A stretch of 64,000 nucleotides of DNA from Streptomyces diastaticus subsp. diastaticus (lineage in GTDB: Bacteria > Actinomycetota > Actinomycetes > Streptomycetales > Streptomycetaceae): the NCBI RefSeq assembly GCF_011170125.1, contig NZ_BLLN01000002.1, positions 372,001-436,000 on the forward strand. The letters run 5' to 3'. The position numbers and the translations under genes were made by a program. Every line of letters starts with the position of its first letter. The first letter of the stretch is position 1. The notes under the pieces are model-generated. The model searched no databases, was not told where the DNA came from, and worked only from the letters and a program-made list of their open reading frames with translations. Of the stretch, positions 19,849-27,667 are shown piece by piece.

Positions 19849-20678
19849 GAATAGCATTCCTTGAGAACGGAGTTGATCAACTCTGCTGATTCTTCCAGCG
19901 GCATGGCCAACGCTCTGAGCAGATCATAGGCGTCCTCGGCGTCAGCCACCTCGTCCTGCTCCGCCAGCACGTACCCACGCGGGAATCCGTCCACATGGAC
20001 AACATCTGCGCCTTCTTCGAAAGACATCAGGACGAATGGTGCGGCACCAACAGGACCTCGATACCGCCCCTCATCGCGAATGATCTGCACCCGGTGAGTG
20101 GAAGTCTCGGCAATTTGCAACAAGCGTAGGAGTTGCTCCCGCATAATCTCCTCGCTACCCACCACGTTACGAAGCACGCGCTCGTGCAGTACAAGCCATA
20201 GGCCAGTAGGTTCCTCGCGCTGCAAAATCTGCTGCCGCTCAAGTCGCGCGGTGACAAGGTCCTCCAGACCCTTGGGGCGGCCCTCCTTGAGGATGGCGGT
20301 CGCGTAGCTCCGGGTCTGCACGATCCCCGGAGCTACCACGGGGTTGAACATGCGCAGCCCGGTGGCCTTCTTTTCCAGCGCCACGTACGGCCAGAACCAC
20401 GGCGGATAGGCATACCTGAGCGCGAGCCGCCACAGGCGCATGAACCTTCCGTTCCCGTGCGGGAACACCTGGTCGCACCCTTCGGCGAACTCCCGCTGCG
20501 GGACCCGGTCGCCTCGTTCGATCTTGGCGACCAGTGACTCCCCGCAGGCGACCGCCCTGCCCAGCTCGACGCGGGACATGTTCATCCGCGTGCGTTCGAG
20601 CATGACCTCGTTGCCGAAGTTCCGGAGCGGGGACAGACCCGGGTCCGTCGCGTCGTCGGGAGATAGTTCGACAGTCAT
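19845..20678 (-). CDS. WhiJ-like HTH protein with DUF5753 domain
   Basis: A 277-residue regulator: Cro/C1-type HTH at about residues 25-75 (MSRVELGRAVACGESLVAKIE in two parts), then the DUF5753 domain (about 85-265) with YVALEKKATGLRMF, VPGIVQT-like VAPGIVQTRSYA and LLRLLQIAE. The ATG at 20678 has GAGGGGG five to six bases upstream, better than an earlier GTG at 20696. Third-position GC is visibly lower than in neighbours, usual for this family and compatible with horizontal transfer. It is coupled to the DUF397 gene and divergent from four small genes, which it probably controls (inference). WhiJ-type proteins influence development or antibiotic production in Streptomyces. Confidence 0.92.
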   Translation of the reverse strand: MTVELSPDDATDPGLSPLRNFGNEVMLERTRMNMSRVELGRAVACGESLVAKIERGDRVPQREFAEGCDQVFPHGNGRFMRLWRLALRYAYPPWFWPYVALEKKATGLRMFNPVVAPGIVQTRSYATAILKEGRPKGLEDLVTARLERQQILQREEPTGLWLVLHERVLRNVVGSEEIMREQLLRLLQIAETSTHRVQIIRDEGRYRGPVGAAPFVLMSFEEGADVVHVDGFPRGYVLAEQDEVADAEDAYDLLRALAMPLEESAELINSVLKECYS

Positions 20679-20815
20679 AAGAACCCCCTCGAACACCGGG
20701 ACAGTTGGGCCTGTCCGAGCCGACTGCCTGTTCAGCGTACCTATGTCGCGGTGACGCTGTGTTCACTATCACTCACAGCCGGGTGACCCAGTGACACCGC
20801 GAAGGAATCAACGGC

Positions 20816-20989
20816 ATGACTCACGAACAGCAGCAGGTTCAGCCTGACCCCTGCCTCCCCTGCCAGGAACTCGCCCTCGCCGGGGCTGTCGCCAACGCCG
20901 AGTACGACTGGAGCAGGGCGACCGACTGCCGGGTGCTGATGAAGCGGCACCGGGAGTCGGGGGAATGCGCGGCGGGGCAGCCGGCGTGA
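20816..20989 (+). CDS. 57-residue conserved-type small protein, first of a coupled operon
   Basis: A small gene with a GAAGGA ribosome binding site nine bases before the ATG. The protein is hydrophilic with Cys at PDPCLPC, TDC and GEC, so it may bind metal or form disulfides. It is the first gene divergent from the WhiJ-like regulator, and its stop overlaps the next GTG (GTGA). I do not recognise a named family. Coupling, the ribosome binding site and placement make it a real gene; function is unknown. Confidence 0.7.
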   Translation: MTHEQQQVQPDPCLPCQELALAGAVANAEYDWSRATDCRVLMKRHRESGECAAGQPA

Positions 20990-21177
20990 GGGGGGCCGAG
21001 CCCGAGGGCGGCGAGGCGGAGTTCAACCCGTTGCTGTTTCCGCCGTGCGCCTGTCCGCGTCACCGGGGCGCCGAGGGTGAGGCCGGGGAGGGCGAGGAGT
21101 CGGCGGTGCTGCGGCAGTTGCGGGCGCGGGTGGCTGAGGAGAACGGGGCGCGGCGGTGGGTTCGGGGGCAGGGGTGA
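20986..21177 (+). CDS. 63-residue hypothetical protein of the WhiJ-like locus
   Basis: Starts at GTG 20986, overlapping the previous stop by 4 bp; its own stop overlaps the next GTG (21174) in the same way. The protein is acidic in the middle, has FPPCACPRHRG near the N-terminus (two Cys and one His) and a C-terminal amphipathic helix (LRQLRARVAEENGARR). No named family recognised. The chain of overlaps indicates a single transcript and stoichiometric translation with its neighbours. Confidence 0.65.
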   Translation: MRGAEPEGGEAEFNPLLFPPCACPRHRGAEGEAGEGEESAVLRQLRARVAEENGARRWVRGQG

Positions 21178-21548
21178 CGGCGGGGGCCGTGGAGTACCTG
21201 GCCGAGACGTACGGGGGCGACGCCCGGTCGAGCGTGTTCCTGGGCGGGATCATCACCCCGACCCGGCGGCTCGCGCTCCGCTGGCTCCGGGGGCAGGCCC
21301 GGCGGATCGCCGACGCGCTCGACCCGTACCCGTACGTCCGGTGGGCCCCGCCCGGCGCCCTCCGGCGGGTGCCCGCCGCCGACCGGGACGCACCGGGCGC
21401 CCTGCGCGGGTGGCAGGCGTCCACGGAGTGCCAGGACGCGGCCTTGCACGCCCTGGCCGCCGGCGGACCGTACGCCTTCCTCACCCACGACGCGACGTGC
21501 TGGTACCGGCTCACCGTCCACCCGTTGCCCGGCCCGGTCACGCCATGA
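21174..21548 (+). CDS. 124-residue hypothetical protein of the WhiJ-like locus
   Basis: Starts at GTG 21174 by overlap with the previous stop; a GTG at 21156 is in frame but lacks that coupling. It has a basic helical centre (RRLALRWLRGQARRIADAL) and a compact C-terminal half with WQASTECQDAALHALAAGG and FLTHDATCWYRL. I do not recognise a domain. A frameshifted fragment similar to its central part lies at 27668-27790, which shows the gene belongs to a multi-copy family. Its stop overlaps an ATG at 21545. Confidence 0.7.
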   Translation: MTAGAVEYLAETYGGDARSSVFLGGIITPTRRLALRWLRGQARRIADALDPYPYVRWAPPGALRRVPAADRDAPGALRGWQASTECQDAALHALAAGGPYAFLTHDATCWYRLTVHPLPGPVTP

Positions 21549-21598
21549 CAGCGGTTCTCCAGGCCCCCCTCCCCCTCCCGCCCCCGAGGAGCGAACCC

Positions 21599-21775
21599 GT
21601 GCAGATCGACCCCGCCGACTCCGACCACCAGGACGCGCCCCCGGACCAGCCCGAGCCCGGGCGGGAGCCGGACCGGGCCGACCACCGTCGGCCCGGCTCT
21701 CCCCCGCCCGGCTACGTCCGCTGCCCGATGCTCGGGTGCGGGCGGCTGCACGAGTTGCCCCCGGACTTCTGGTGA
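21599..21775 (+). CDS. 58-residue acidic protein with C-terminal Cys motif
   Basis: The GTG at 21599 has an excellent GAGGAG seven bases upstream and gives 58 residues. An in-frame ATG at 21545, overlapping the previous stop (ATGA), would give 76 residues with a Pro-rich N-terminal extension; both starts are possible. The protein is rich in Asp, Glu and Pro and ends in VRCPMLGCGRLHELPPDFW, whose Cys-x4-Cys-x3-His pattern could bind zinc. Last gene of the four-gene series; it converges with the DUF1579 gene 25 bp away. Function unknown. Confidence 0.65.
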   Translation: MQIDPADSDHQDAPPDQPEPGREPDRADHRRPGSPPPGYVRCPMLGCGRLHELPPDFW

Positions 21776-21800
21776 GCGTCGCCGGTACCGACGCCCCCGG

Positions 21801-22238
21801 TCAGACCCTGGTCATGGTCGAGGAGTAGCCGCCTCCGCCGGGGTAGATCCAGTCGCCCGTCATGGTCGTGCCGTCCGGGGTGAAGGTGCCCCGGAAGTAG
21901 GCGGGGCTGTCCTTGGCGCCGGCCCAGATGGTGAGGGTGTCGCCGTCGAGTTCGTAGACGTAGTCGAAGGTGTTGCCCTGGGAGTCGTAGTAGCGGGAGG
22001 CCACGTCGGGGCCCGTGGGCTCGCCGAACGGGCGCAGGTTGCCGATGATCTCCATTCCGGTGACGGGCCGGCCGAACTGGACCAGGTCGACGTGCTGGAG
22101 GAGGAAGAAGCCTCCGGCCATCCACTCGTAGCGCACGGTCCCCTCGGCGCCGCCGGTCACCTTCCAGTTACCGGTCAGGCGGTCCAGGGCCCGGAGTTCG
22201 GGGGTGGGCTGCTGGGGGGCGGTCTCGGTCTCGGTCTC
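21801..22238 (-). CDS. DUF1579-like small cytoplasmic protein
   Basis: A 145-residue protein of the DUF1579 type, a calycin-like beta-barrel family. Motifs: LDRLTGNWKVTGG at the start, EWMAGGFFLLQHVD in the middle, and FRGTFTPDGTTMTGDW near the end. The ATG at 22238 has GAGGAG six bases upstream. The function of the family is unknown; relatives often lie near YCII and ECF sigma genes in Streptomyces, as here. Its leader contains tandem repeats (22252-22298). Confidence 0.78.
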   Translation of the reverse strand, partial: ETETETAPQQPTPELRALDRLTGNWKVTGGAEGTVRYEWMAGGFFLLQHVDLVQFGRPVTGMEIIGNLRPFGEPTGPDVASRYYDSQGNTFDYVYELDGDTLTIWAGAKDSPAYFRGTFTPDGTTMTGDWIYPGGGGYSSTMTRV

Positions 22239-22251
22239 GGACATGGCGTTC

Positions 22252-22298
22252 TCCTCAGTCGTTCGTCGGCCGTCGTTCGTCGGCCGTCGGCCGTCGTC
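22252..22298. repeat. Short tandem repeats in the DUF1579 gene leader
   Basis: Two perfect tandem copies of the 14-mer GTCGTTCGTCGGCC (22252-22265 and 22266-22279), followed by a half copy GTCGGCC and a degenerate copy to 22298. It sits just upstream of the ribosome binding site of the minus-strand gene. Confidence 0.85.
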
Positions 22299-22464
22299 GT
22301 TCGGGTTCTCGCCGCTACCTCGGGGCCGGTGGCCGGAGTTCGACACGGGGAGATGGTGACGTACGTCACATGGGATGGATGTCGAGGACGGCTGTCCGGC
22401 TCCGAGGTTCCCTGGACGACCACGGGTCGCCCGGCCCGTCACCGACGACCACCACGGAGGTTCC

Positions 22465-22836
22465 GTGAAGTACCTGCTGCTGGGCTACACCTCGGCCGAC
22501 GGCTGGGATGCCGCGACCGCCGGTTCGCCGACCGAGGAGGCGCTGGAAGCGTTCGCCGCCTACCAGCGGTTCGAGGAGGAGCTGACCGCCTCCGGCGAAC
22601 TGGTCTCCACCGAGGGGCTGGGGCATCCGGCGGTCAGCACCACCGTGCGCCCCACGGCCGAGGGGGTCACCGCCACCGACGGGCCGTTCGCGGAGCTGAA
22701 GGAGGTGCTGGCCAGCTTCGCCGTCATCGATGTGTCGGGGCAGGAACGGGCCGTGGAGATCGCCGCCCGGATCGTCGCGGTGCTGGGCGAGCCGGTCGAG
22801 ATCCGGCCGGTCATGGGCGCGGACTTCGCGGCGTGA
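22465..22836 (+). CDS. YCII (DGPF) domain protein
   Basis: A 123-residue YCII-related protein: MKYLLLGYT at the start, the conserved STTVRPTAEG and the name-giving DGPFAELKE. Start GTG 22465 has CGGAGG directly upstream at good spacing; an ATG at 22375 in the same frame has no ribosome binding site. YCII/DGPF proteins are small alpha/beta barrels of unclear biochemistry that are genomically linked to ECF42 sigma factors, and the next gene is exactly that, 34 bp downstream in the same direction. A joint stress-related role is likely but unproven. Confidence 0.9.
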   Translation: MKYLLLGYTSADGWDAATAGSPTEEALEAFAAYQRFEEELTASGELVSTEGLGHPAVSTTVRPTAEGVTATDGPFAELKEVLASFAVIDVSGQERAVEIAARIVAVLGEPVEIRPVMGADFAA

Positions 22837-22870
22837 CCCCGCACATCCGGCGGACCCGCCTCGGTCCGCG

Positions 22871-24145
22871 ATGAGGCGGCCACCCCCGGGCGCGGGCGTC
22901 GAGCACCTGCTGCGCACCGAGGCGCCGCAGGTGCTCGGCGCGCTGACCCGGCGTTTCGGCCGCTTCGACATCGCCGAGGACGCCGTGCAGGAGGCGCTGA
23001 TCGCCGCCGGGCAGCGGTGGCCGGCCGAGGGGGTCCCGCAGGACCCGCGCAGCTGGCTGATCCGCGTCGGCCACCGCCGCATGGTCGACCTGCTCCGCGC
23101 CGAACAGGCCCGCCACCGCCGCGAACAGGAGTTCGGCCGGACCGAACTCGTCCTGGGGACACCGGAGAGGCGGGCGGCGCCGACCGGCGGTACGGACGAC
23201 AGCCTCACCCTGCTGCTGCTCTGCTGCCACCCCCGGCTGAGCCCGGTCTCCCGGGTGGCGCTCACCCTGCGCGCGGTCGGCGGGCTCACCACGGCCGAGA
23301 TCGCCCGCGCGTATGGGACGAGCGAGGCCACCATGGGTACGCGTATCAGCCGGGCCAAGCAGCGACTGGTGCGCAGCGGGGCGCGTTTCGTGCCGGCCAC
23401 CGACACGGACCGGCGTGACCGCACCGAGGCCGTCATGCGCGTGCTGTACCTCATCTTCAACGAGGGCTACACCGCCGGCTCCGGTGAGGCCCTGGCCCGC
23501 CGCGACCTCTCCGAGGAGGCGGTCCGGCTGGCCCGCCTCCTCCACGCCGCCGACCCGGAGGACGCCGAAGCCGCCGGACTGCTCGCCCTGATGCTGCTCG
23601 TCGAGTCCCGCCACGCCGCCCGGACCGACGCGGACGGCGCCCTCGTCCCCCTGGAGTCGCAGGACCGTACCCGCTGGGACCAGGAGCTGATCCGCGAGGG
23701 GACACTGCTGCTCGACGCGGTGTGGGACGCGCGCGGCTCCGGGACGGGCCCGTACCGGCTCCAGGCCGCCATCGCCGCGCTCCACGCACAGGCGCCCGCG
23801 CCGGAACTCACCGACTGGCCGCGTATCGCGGTGCTCCACCTCTGGCTGGAGCGCCTCACTCCGACCGCGCCGGTCCGGCTCAGCCGCGTCGTCGCCGTCG
23901 CCCGCGCCTTCGGCCCCACCCGCGGCCTGACCCTCCTCGACACCCTCTGCCGCCGCCACGCCCTCGACCGGGACCCGCTCGTACGCCACCACGAACGCGC
24001 CGTACGCGCCCACCTCACCCGCGCGACCGGCGACACCGCCCGCGCCGCCGCCCTCTACCGCGAGGCGGCCGCCCTCACGGCCAACGGGGCCGAGCGGCGC
24101 TACCTCCTCACCGAGGCCGAACGGGCCGACGAGGCCGGGACCTGA
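22871..24145 (+). CDS. ECF42-type RNA polymerase sigma factor
   Basis: A 424-residue extracytoplasmic-function sigma factor. Region 2 spans about residues 12-80 (FDIAEDAVQEAL, WLIRVGHRRMVDLLR). Region 4 spans about 115-170 (LTTAEIARAYGTSEATMGTRI). A long C-terminal helical, TPR-like extension (DUF6596) follows, with FNEGYTAGSGEAL and later LHAQAPAPELTDW. This architecture and the upstream YCII gene define the ECF42 group, where the extension replaces an anti-sigma factor in control. The ATG at 22871 lacks a clear ribosome binding site; it probably relies on coupling with the YCII gene. Confidence 0.92.
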   Translation: MRRPPPGAGVEHLLRTEAPQVLGALTRRFGRFDIAEDAVQEALIAAGQRWPAEGVPQDPRSWLIRVGHRRMVDLLRAEQARHRREQEFGRTELVLGTPERRAAPTGGTDDSLTLLLLCCHPRLSPVSRVALTLRAVGGLTTAEIARAYGTSEATMGTRISRAKQRLVRSGARFVPATDTDRRDRTEAVMRVLYLIFNEGYTAGSGEALARRDLSEEAVRLARLLHAADPEDAEAAGLLALMLLVESRHAARTDADGALVPLESQDRTRWDQELIREGTLLLDAVWDARGSGTGPYRLQAAIAALHAQAPAPELTDWPRIAVLHLWLERLTPTAPVRLSRVVAVARAFGPTRGLTLLDTLCRRHALDRDPLVRHHERAVRAHLTRATGDTARAAALYREAAALTANGAERRYLLTEAERADEAGT

Positions 24146-24211
24146 CGGCTCACCCCTGCCGACAAGGCGGCGCCTGAGCGCCGCACTTGACGGAACACCA
24201 CCTTTGCATCA

Positions 24212-24239
24212 CCCTTTCACTACTTGATTAGTGAAAGGG
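24212..24239. promoter_or_regulatory. Palindromic operator upstream of GntR-family gene
   Basis: Perfect 11-bp inverted repeat CCCTTTCACTA / TAGTGAAAGGG with a 6-base spacer (CTTGAT), ending 9 bases before the regulator start. The arms are AT-richer than the surroundings. Position and symmetry fit autoregulation by the GntR/YtrA-type dimer. Confidence 0.8.
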
Positions 24240-24248
24240 GGGTGACAG

Positions 24249-24638
24249 GTGATCGCCTACCGGATCGACCGGCGCAGCGGAGTCGCCACGTACCTCCAGA
24301 TCGTCCAGCAGACCCGGCAAGCGCTGCGGCTGGGCCTGCTGGAGCCGGGAGACAAGTTGCCGACCGCCCGCGAGGTGGTCGAGGCGACGGCCGTGAACCC
24401 CAACACCGTGCTCAAGGCCTACCGCGAACTGGAGCGCGAGGGCCTGGTCGAGGCCCGGCGCGGACTCGGCACCTTCGTCCGGCGCACCCTCGGGCCCGAC
24501 GCCGACACCGGGCCGCTGCAGGCAGAGCTGGCCGGGTGGGCGGCGCGGGCCCGGAAGGCGGGGCTCGGCAGGGAGGACGTGGCCGCGCTCTGTGCGGCCG
24601 TACTGGACGCGACGTATCCGGCGGAGGGTGAACGATGA
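24249..24638 (+). CDS. GntR-family (YtrA-type) regulator
   Basis: A 129-residue GntR regulator of the short YtrA subfamily: winged HTH at about residues 12-78 (LEPGDKLPTAREVVEATAV, NTVLKAYRELEREGLVEARR) and only a short C-terminal dimerisation helix. The GTG start at 24249 is 9 bases past the palindrome. Its stop overlaps the ATG of the first permease gene. YtrA-type regulators repress adjacent ABC exporter operons, often induced by cell-wall antibiotics. The same arrangement is seen here. Confidence 0.92.
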   Translation: MIAYRIDRRSGVATYLQIVQQTRQALRLGLLEPGDKLPTAREVVEATAVNPNTVLKAYRELEREGLVEARRGLGTFVRRTLGPDADTGPLQAELAGWAARARKAGLGREDVAALCAAVLDATYPAEGER

Positions 24639-25645
24639 GCACGACATCGAACAGGCCGGCAGCGGACGCCGTTTCGGCCGTGTCGACGCCTTCGGTCGTC
24701 ACACTGGCCAGGGTCGCGCTGCGGCTGCACCGGGGGGCGCTGGTGACCTGGCTCGCCGTGGTGGTGTTGGCGGCGGCCGGGCTGGTGTGGCTGCGGTCGC
24801 TGGGGATGCCGGCCGAGATCCTGGGGCCGCCCGACTGCGGGCTCCAGCCGGACTGCCTGCCCCGCGAGCCGGGTGTCGACCCGGACCTCGCGCTCCACCT
24901 CCAATTGTCCGGCGCGACTGTCCCCATCCTGCTGAGCACGCTGCCCGTGGCCGTCGCCGCCTGGGCCGGTGCCGCCCTCACTGGAGCCGAACAGGAACGG
25001 GGGACGGCCGCGTTCGCCTGGACGCAGTCGGTCTCGCCCCGCCGCTGGGTCGCGGTGAAGTGGTCGGTCGCGGGAGCCGTGGTCGTGGCCGGGGTCGGCC
25101 TGCTGGTGCCGCTGTACGTATGGGCCCGGTCCGTTCCGTACATGGCCGGGACCCCGCTGGACGACTGGACGGTCCAGCCCCTCTTCTCCGCCTCCGGACC
25201 GGCCACCCCGGCCCTGTATCTCCTCGCCGTCACCCTCGGCGCGTACACCGGGCTGCTGCTGCGGCGCTCGCTGGCCGCTCTGGCGGTGTCGGCGGGGGCC
25301 ATGTTCGGGGCGGTGAAGGGCTTGCCGCTCCTGGTCCCCCACCTGTGGCCGGCGGAACGGGTCTTCGGCTGGGACAGGGAGTCCGTCCCGGGGAAGGCGT
25401 GGGTGCTCAGCTCCGGGCCGGTCGACGGGCAGGGCCGGACCGTGTCGATGGACGGCTGCTACTCCGACGACGACTCCCTCGTCCGCGGTTGCGTCGAGGC
25501 GAAGGGCGCCGAGGGCTTCGAGACCGTCTACCACCCCGCCTCCCACGCCGTCCCCCTCCACCTCGCCGAGACGGCCCTGGTCCTCGTGATCACCGCCGCG
25601 CTCGCCTTCGCGGCCCTGCGCCTGCTGCGCCGCCGCACCGCCTGA
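24635..25645 (+). CDS. ABC-2 type membrane permease A
   Basis: A 336-residue membrane protein with about six hydrophobic segments, the first at residues 34-54 and the last near the C-terminus (ALVLVITAALAFAALRLL). A large polar loop with Cys residues (DCGLQPDC) lies after the first segment. It resembles transporter permeases of Streptomyces YtrA-type operons and is a paralogue of the permease at 26593 (shared AALRLHRRAL-like start, ERGT/ELGT-x-x-W-TQS motif, HPxSHxxP near the end). The ATG overlaps the GntR stop. Confidence 0.85.
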   Translation: MSTTSNRPAADAVSAVSTPSVVTLARVALRLHRGALVTWLAVVVLAAAGLVWLRSLGMPAEILGPPDCGLQPDCLPREPGVDPDLALHLQLSGATVPILLSTLPVAVAAWAGAALTGAEQERGTAAFAWTQSVSPRRWVAVKWSVAGAVVVAGVGLLVPLYVWARSVPYMAGTPLDDWTVQPLFSASGPATPALYLLAVTLGAYTGLLLRRSLAALAVSAGAMFGAVKGLPLLVPHLWPAERVFGWDRESVPGKAWVLSSGPVDGQGRTVSMDGCYSDDDSLVRGCVEAKGAEGFETVYHPASHAVPLHLAETALVLVITAALAFAALRLLRRRTA

Positions 25646-25678
25646 CCCTCGTCCTCCCGTCCCCACGAAGGAATCACC

Positions 25679-26596
25679 ATGACCGACACCGCCATCGAGG
25701 CCCGGAGCCTCGGCAAACGGTTCGGGCGCCGGGCCGCGCTCGACGCCTGCTCGTTCCGGCTGCCCACCGGGCGGATCTGCGCCCTGGTCGGGCCCAACGG
25801 CGCGGGCAAGAGCACCCTGCTCACCCTTGCCGCCGGCCTGGCCAGGCCCTCCGGCGGGGAGCTGCGTGTCCTCGGCACGACCCCGGCCGAGGCACGGTGC
25901 GAGATCGCGTACGTGGCCCAGGACAAGGCACTGTTCCCGCAGTTGACCGTGGCCGACACCCTGCGGCTGGGCGCGGACCTCAACCCGGGCCGCTGGGACC
26001 AGGAGGCCGCCGAACGGATCGTGTACGAGGACGGGGCGGAGTCGGCGCTCGACCCGTACGCCAGGGTGCGCGGGCTCTCCGGCGGGCAGCGGACGCGGGT
26101 GGCGCTGGCGCTCGCCCTCGGCAAGCGGCCCGCCCTGCTCCTGCTCGACGAGCCGGTCTCGGACCTCGACCCGCTGGTCCGCCACCAGTTGATGGGGACG
26201 CTGCTCGCGGAGGCGGCCGAGCACGGCACCACCGTCGTGATGTCCTCGCACATCCTCGGCGAGCTGGCCGGAGCCTGCGACTCCCTGCTCCTCCTCGGCG
26301 GCGGGCGGGTGCGCATGGCCGGGCCGGTGGACGACCTGACCGCCGTGCACCGCCTGGTCACGGGCCCCGGCGGGCCCGCCGAACTCGCCCCGCACACGGT
26401 GATCGAGTCCCGTCCGACCGGACGCGGCCAGAGCGCCCTGATCCGCCCCGAAGGCCCGATCGGCTCCCACTGGGAGTGCGAGGAACCGAGCCTGGAGGAA
26501 GTCCTCCTCGCCCACCTGCGCACGCCGTCCGCGCCCGCCCTGCTCGCTCCGGAGGCGACCGTGCGGGACCTGGCCGGGTCGGGGGTGCGGGCGTGA
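25679..26596 (+). CDS. ABC transporter ATP-binding protein
   Basis: A 305-residue nucleotide-binding subunit: Walker A GPNGAGKST (about residue 41), Q-loop AYVAQDKALFP, signature LSGGQRTRVALALAL, Walker B LLLLDEPVSDLDP and H-loop VVMSSHIL. The ATG at 25679 has GAAGGA upstream. Lies between two permease genes; its stop overlaps the GTG of the second. Together they form a drug- or lipid-type exporter controlled by the GntR regulator (inference). Confidence 0.93.
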   Translation: MTDTAIEARSLGKRFGRRAALDACSFRLPTGRICALVGPNGAGKSTLLTLAAGLARPSGGELRVLGTTPAEARCEIAYVAQDKALFPQLTVADTLRLGADLNPGRWDQEAAERIVYEDGAESALDPYARVRGLSGGQRTRVALALALGKRPALLLLDEPVSDLDPLVRHQLMGTLLAEAAEHGTTVVMSSHILGELAGACDSLLLLGGGRVRMAGPVDDLTAVHRLVTGPGGPAELAPHTVIESRPTGRGQSALIRPEGPIGSHWECEEPSLEEVLLAHLRTPSAPALLAPEATVRDLAGSGVRA

Positions 26597-27627
26597 CGAC
26601 GACCCTGGCCCCCGACCGGCGGCCCGAGGAGCCCGCCCCGGTCCCTGGCAGCGCCCTCCGTACCGCTCTCCCGCGTGCCGCGCTGCGGCTGCACCGCAGG
26701 GCGCTGGTGGTGGGCGCGTCCCTGACCGGGCTCTTCGCCCTGGTCTTGCTCGGCGCGCTGCTGTGGCGCTCCCTGTACGGTCCGGCGGATGTCGCCGCCT
26801 GCCGCTCCGGCGAAGGATGCCCGGGCCTGAACTCGTACGGGACGGCGCACTCCGTCTTCTGGTCCCTGCTCAACCAGAGCCAGAACGTGCTGCTCCTCGT
26901 CCCCCTCGTCGTCGCCGCCTACGCGGCCGGCCCGCTCACCGCCCGCGAACGCGAACTCGGCACCCACCACCTCCTGTGGACCCAGTCCGCCGCCTCGCCG
27001 GTCCGCTGGCTCCGCTCCACCCTCGCGCTGGCCTCCGTGGCCGTCGCGGTGGCGGGGGTCCTCCTGGTCATGGTCTACCGGACGGCGCTCGCCCCCGTGG
27101 AAGGGGCGTGGGGCGTCGGCGGCTGGGTCCCCGGCGGGTACGCCGCCTCGGGGCCCGTACTCGTGGCGTACTGCCTGCTCGGGCTGGCCTTCGGGGTGTG
27201 TGCGGGGACGCTCATCGGGCGTACCCTGCCCGCGGTCTTCGCCGGGGTGGCCGGGACCGGGCTGTCCCTGGTGGTGGGCGTGGCGGTCCGGCCCTGGCTG
27301 TGGCCGGTCTCCACCGTGGCCGTCCCCTTCACCCGGGACCGGAGCGCTTGGCCCGCTTCCGGAACCGACTGGCCCGAGGACGCCGACATACGGGGCCAGT
27401 GGCTCGTGACGGGGGACGGGGCCCGGATCGACCTCGAATCCTGCTACGCCACACCGGGCGGGATCGCGGGGTGCGGGTCGCGGGCCGGAGCGGAGAGCTG
27501 GCTCGTGGAGTTCCACCCGTTCTCCCACCGCCTGCCCGTCATGCTCGTCGAGACCGGGCTCGTCCTCCTGCTGGCCGTCCTCGCCGTGGGCGCCGCCTTC
27601 CTCGTCCTGCGGCGGCGCACGCCCTGA
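26593..27627 (+). CDS. ABC-2 type membrane permease B
   Basis: A 344-residue membrane protein with about six hydrophobic segments. It shares organisation with the permease at 24635, including an ELGTHHLLWTQS motif, an extracytoplasmic loop with Cys, and a final membrane segment ending in basic residues (RRRTP). The two permeases probably form a heterodimer with the intervening ATPase gene product. GTG start overlaps the ATPase stop (GTGA). Last gene of the operon. Confidence 0.85.
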   Translation: MTTTLAPDRRPEEPAPVPGSALRTALPRAALRLHRRALVVGASLTGLFALVLLGALLWRSLYGPADVAACRSGEGCPGLNSYGTAHSVFWSLLNQSQNVLLLVPLVVAAYAAGPLTARERELGTHHLLWTQSAASPVRWLRSTLALASVAVAVAGVLLVMVYRTALAPVEGAWGVGGWVPGGYAASGPVLVAYCLLGLAFGVCAGTLIGRTLPAVFAGVAGTGLSLVVGVAVRPWLWPVSTVAVPFTRDRSAWPASGTDWPEDADIRGQWLVTGDGARIDLESCYATPGGIAGCGSRAGAESWLVEFHPFSHRLPVMLVETGLVLLLAVLAVGAAFLVLRRRTP

Positions 27628-27667
27628 CCTCGGTGGCGGGCCGGGTTCGCGGGCCCCGGGCCCCGGC

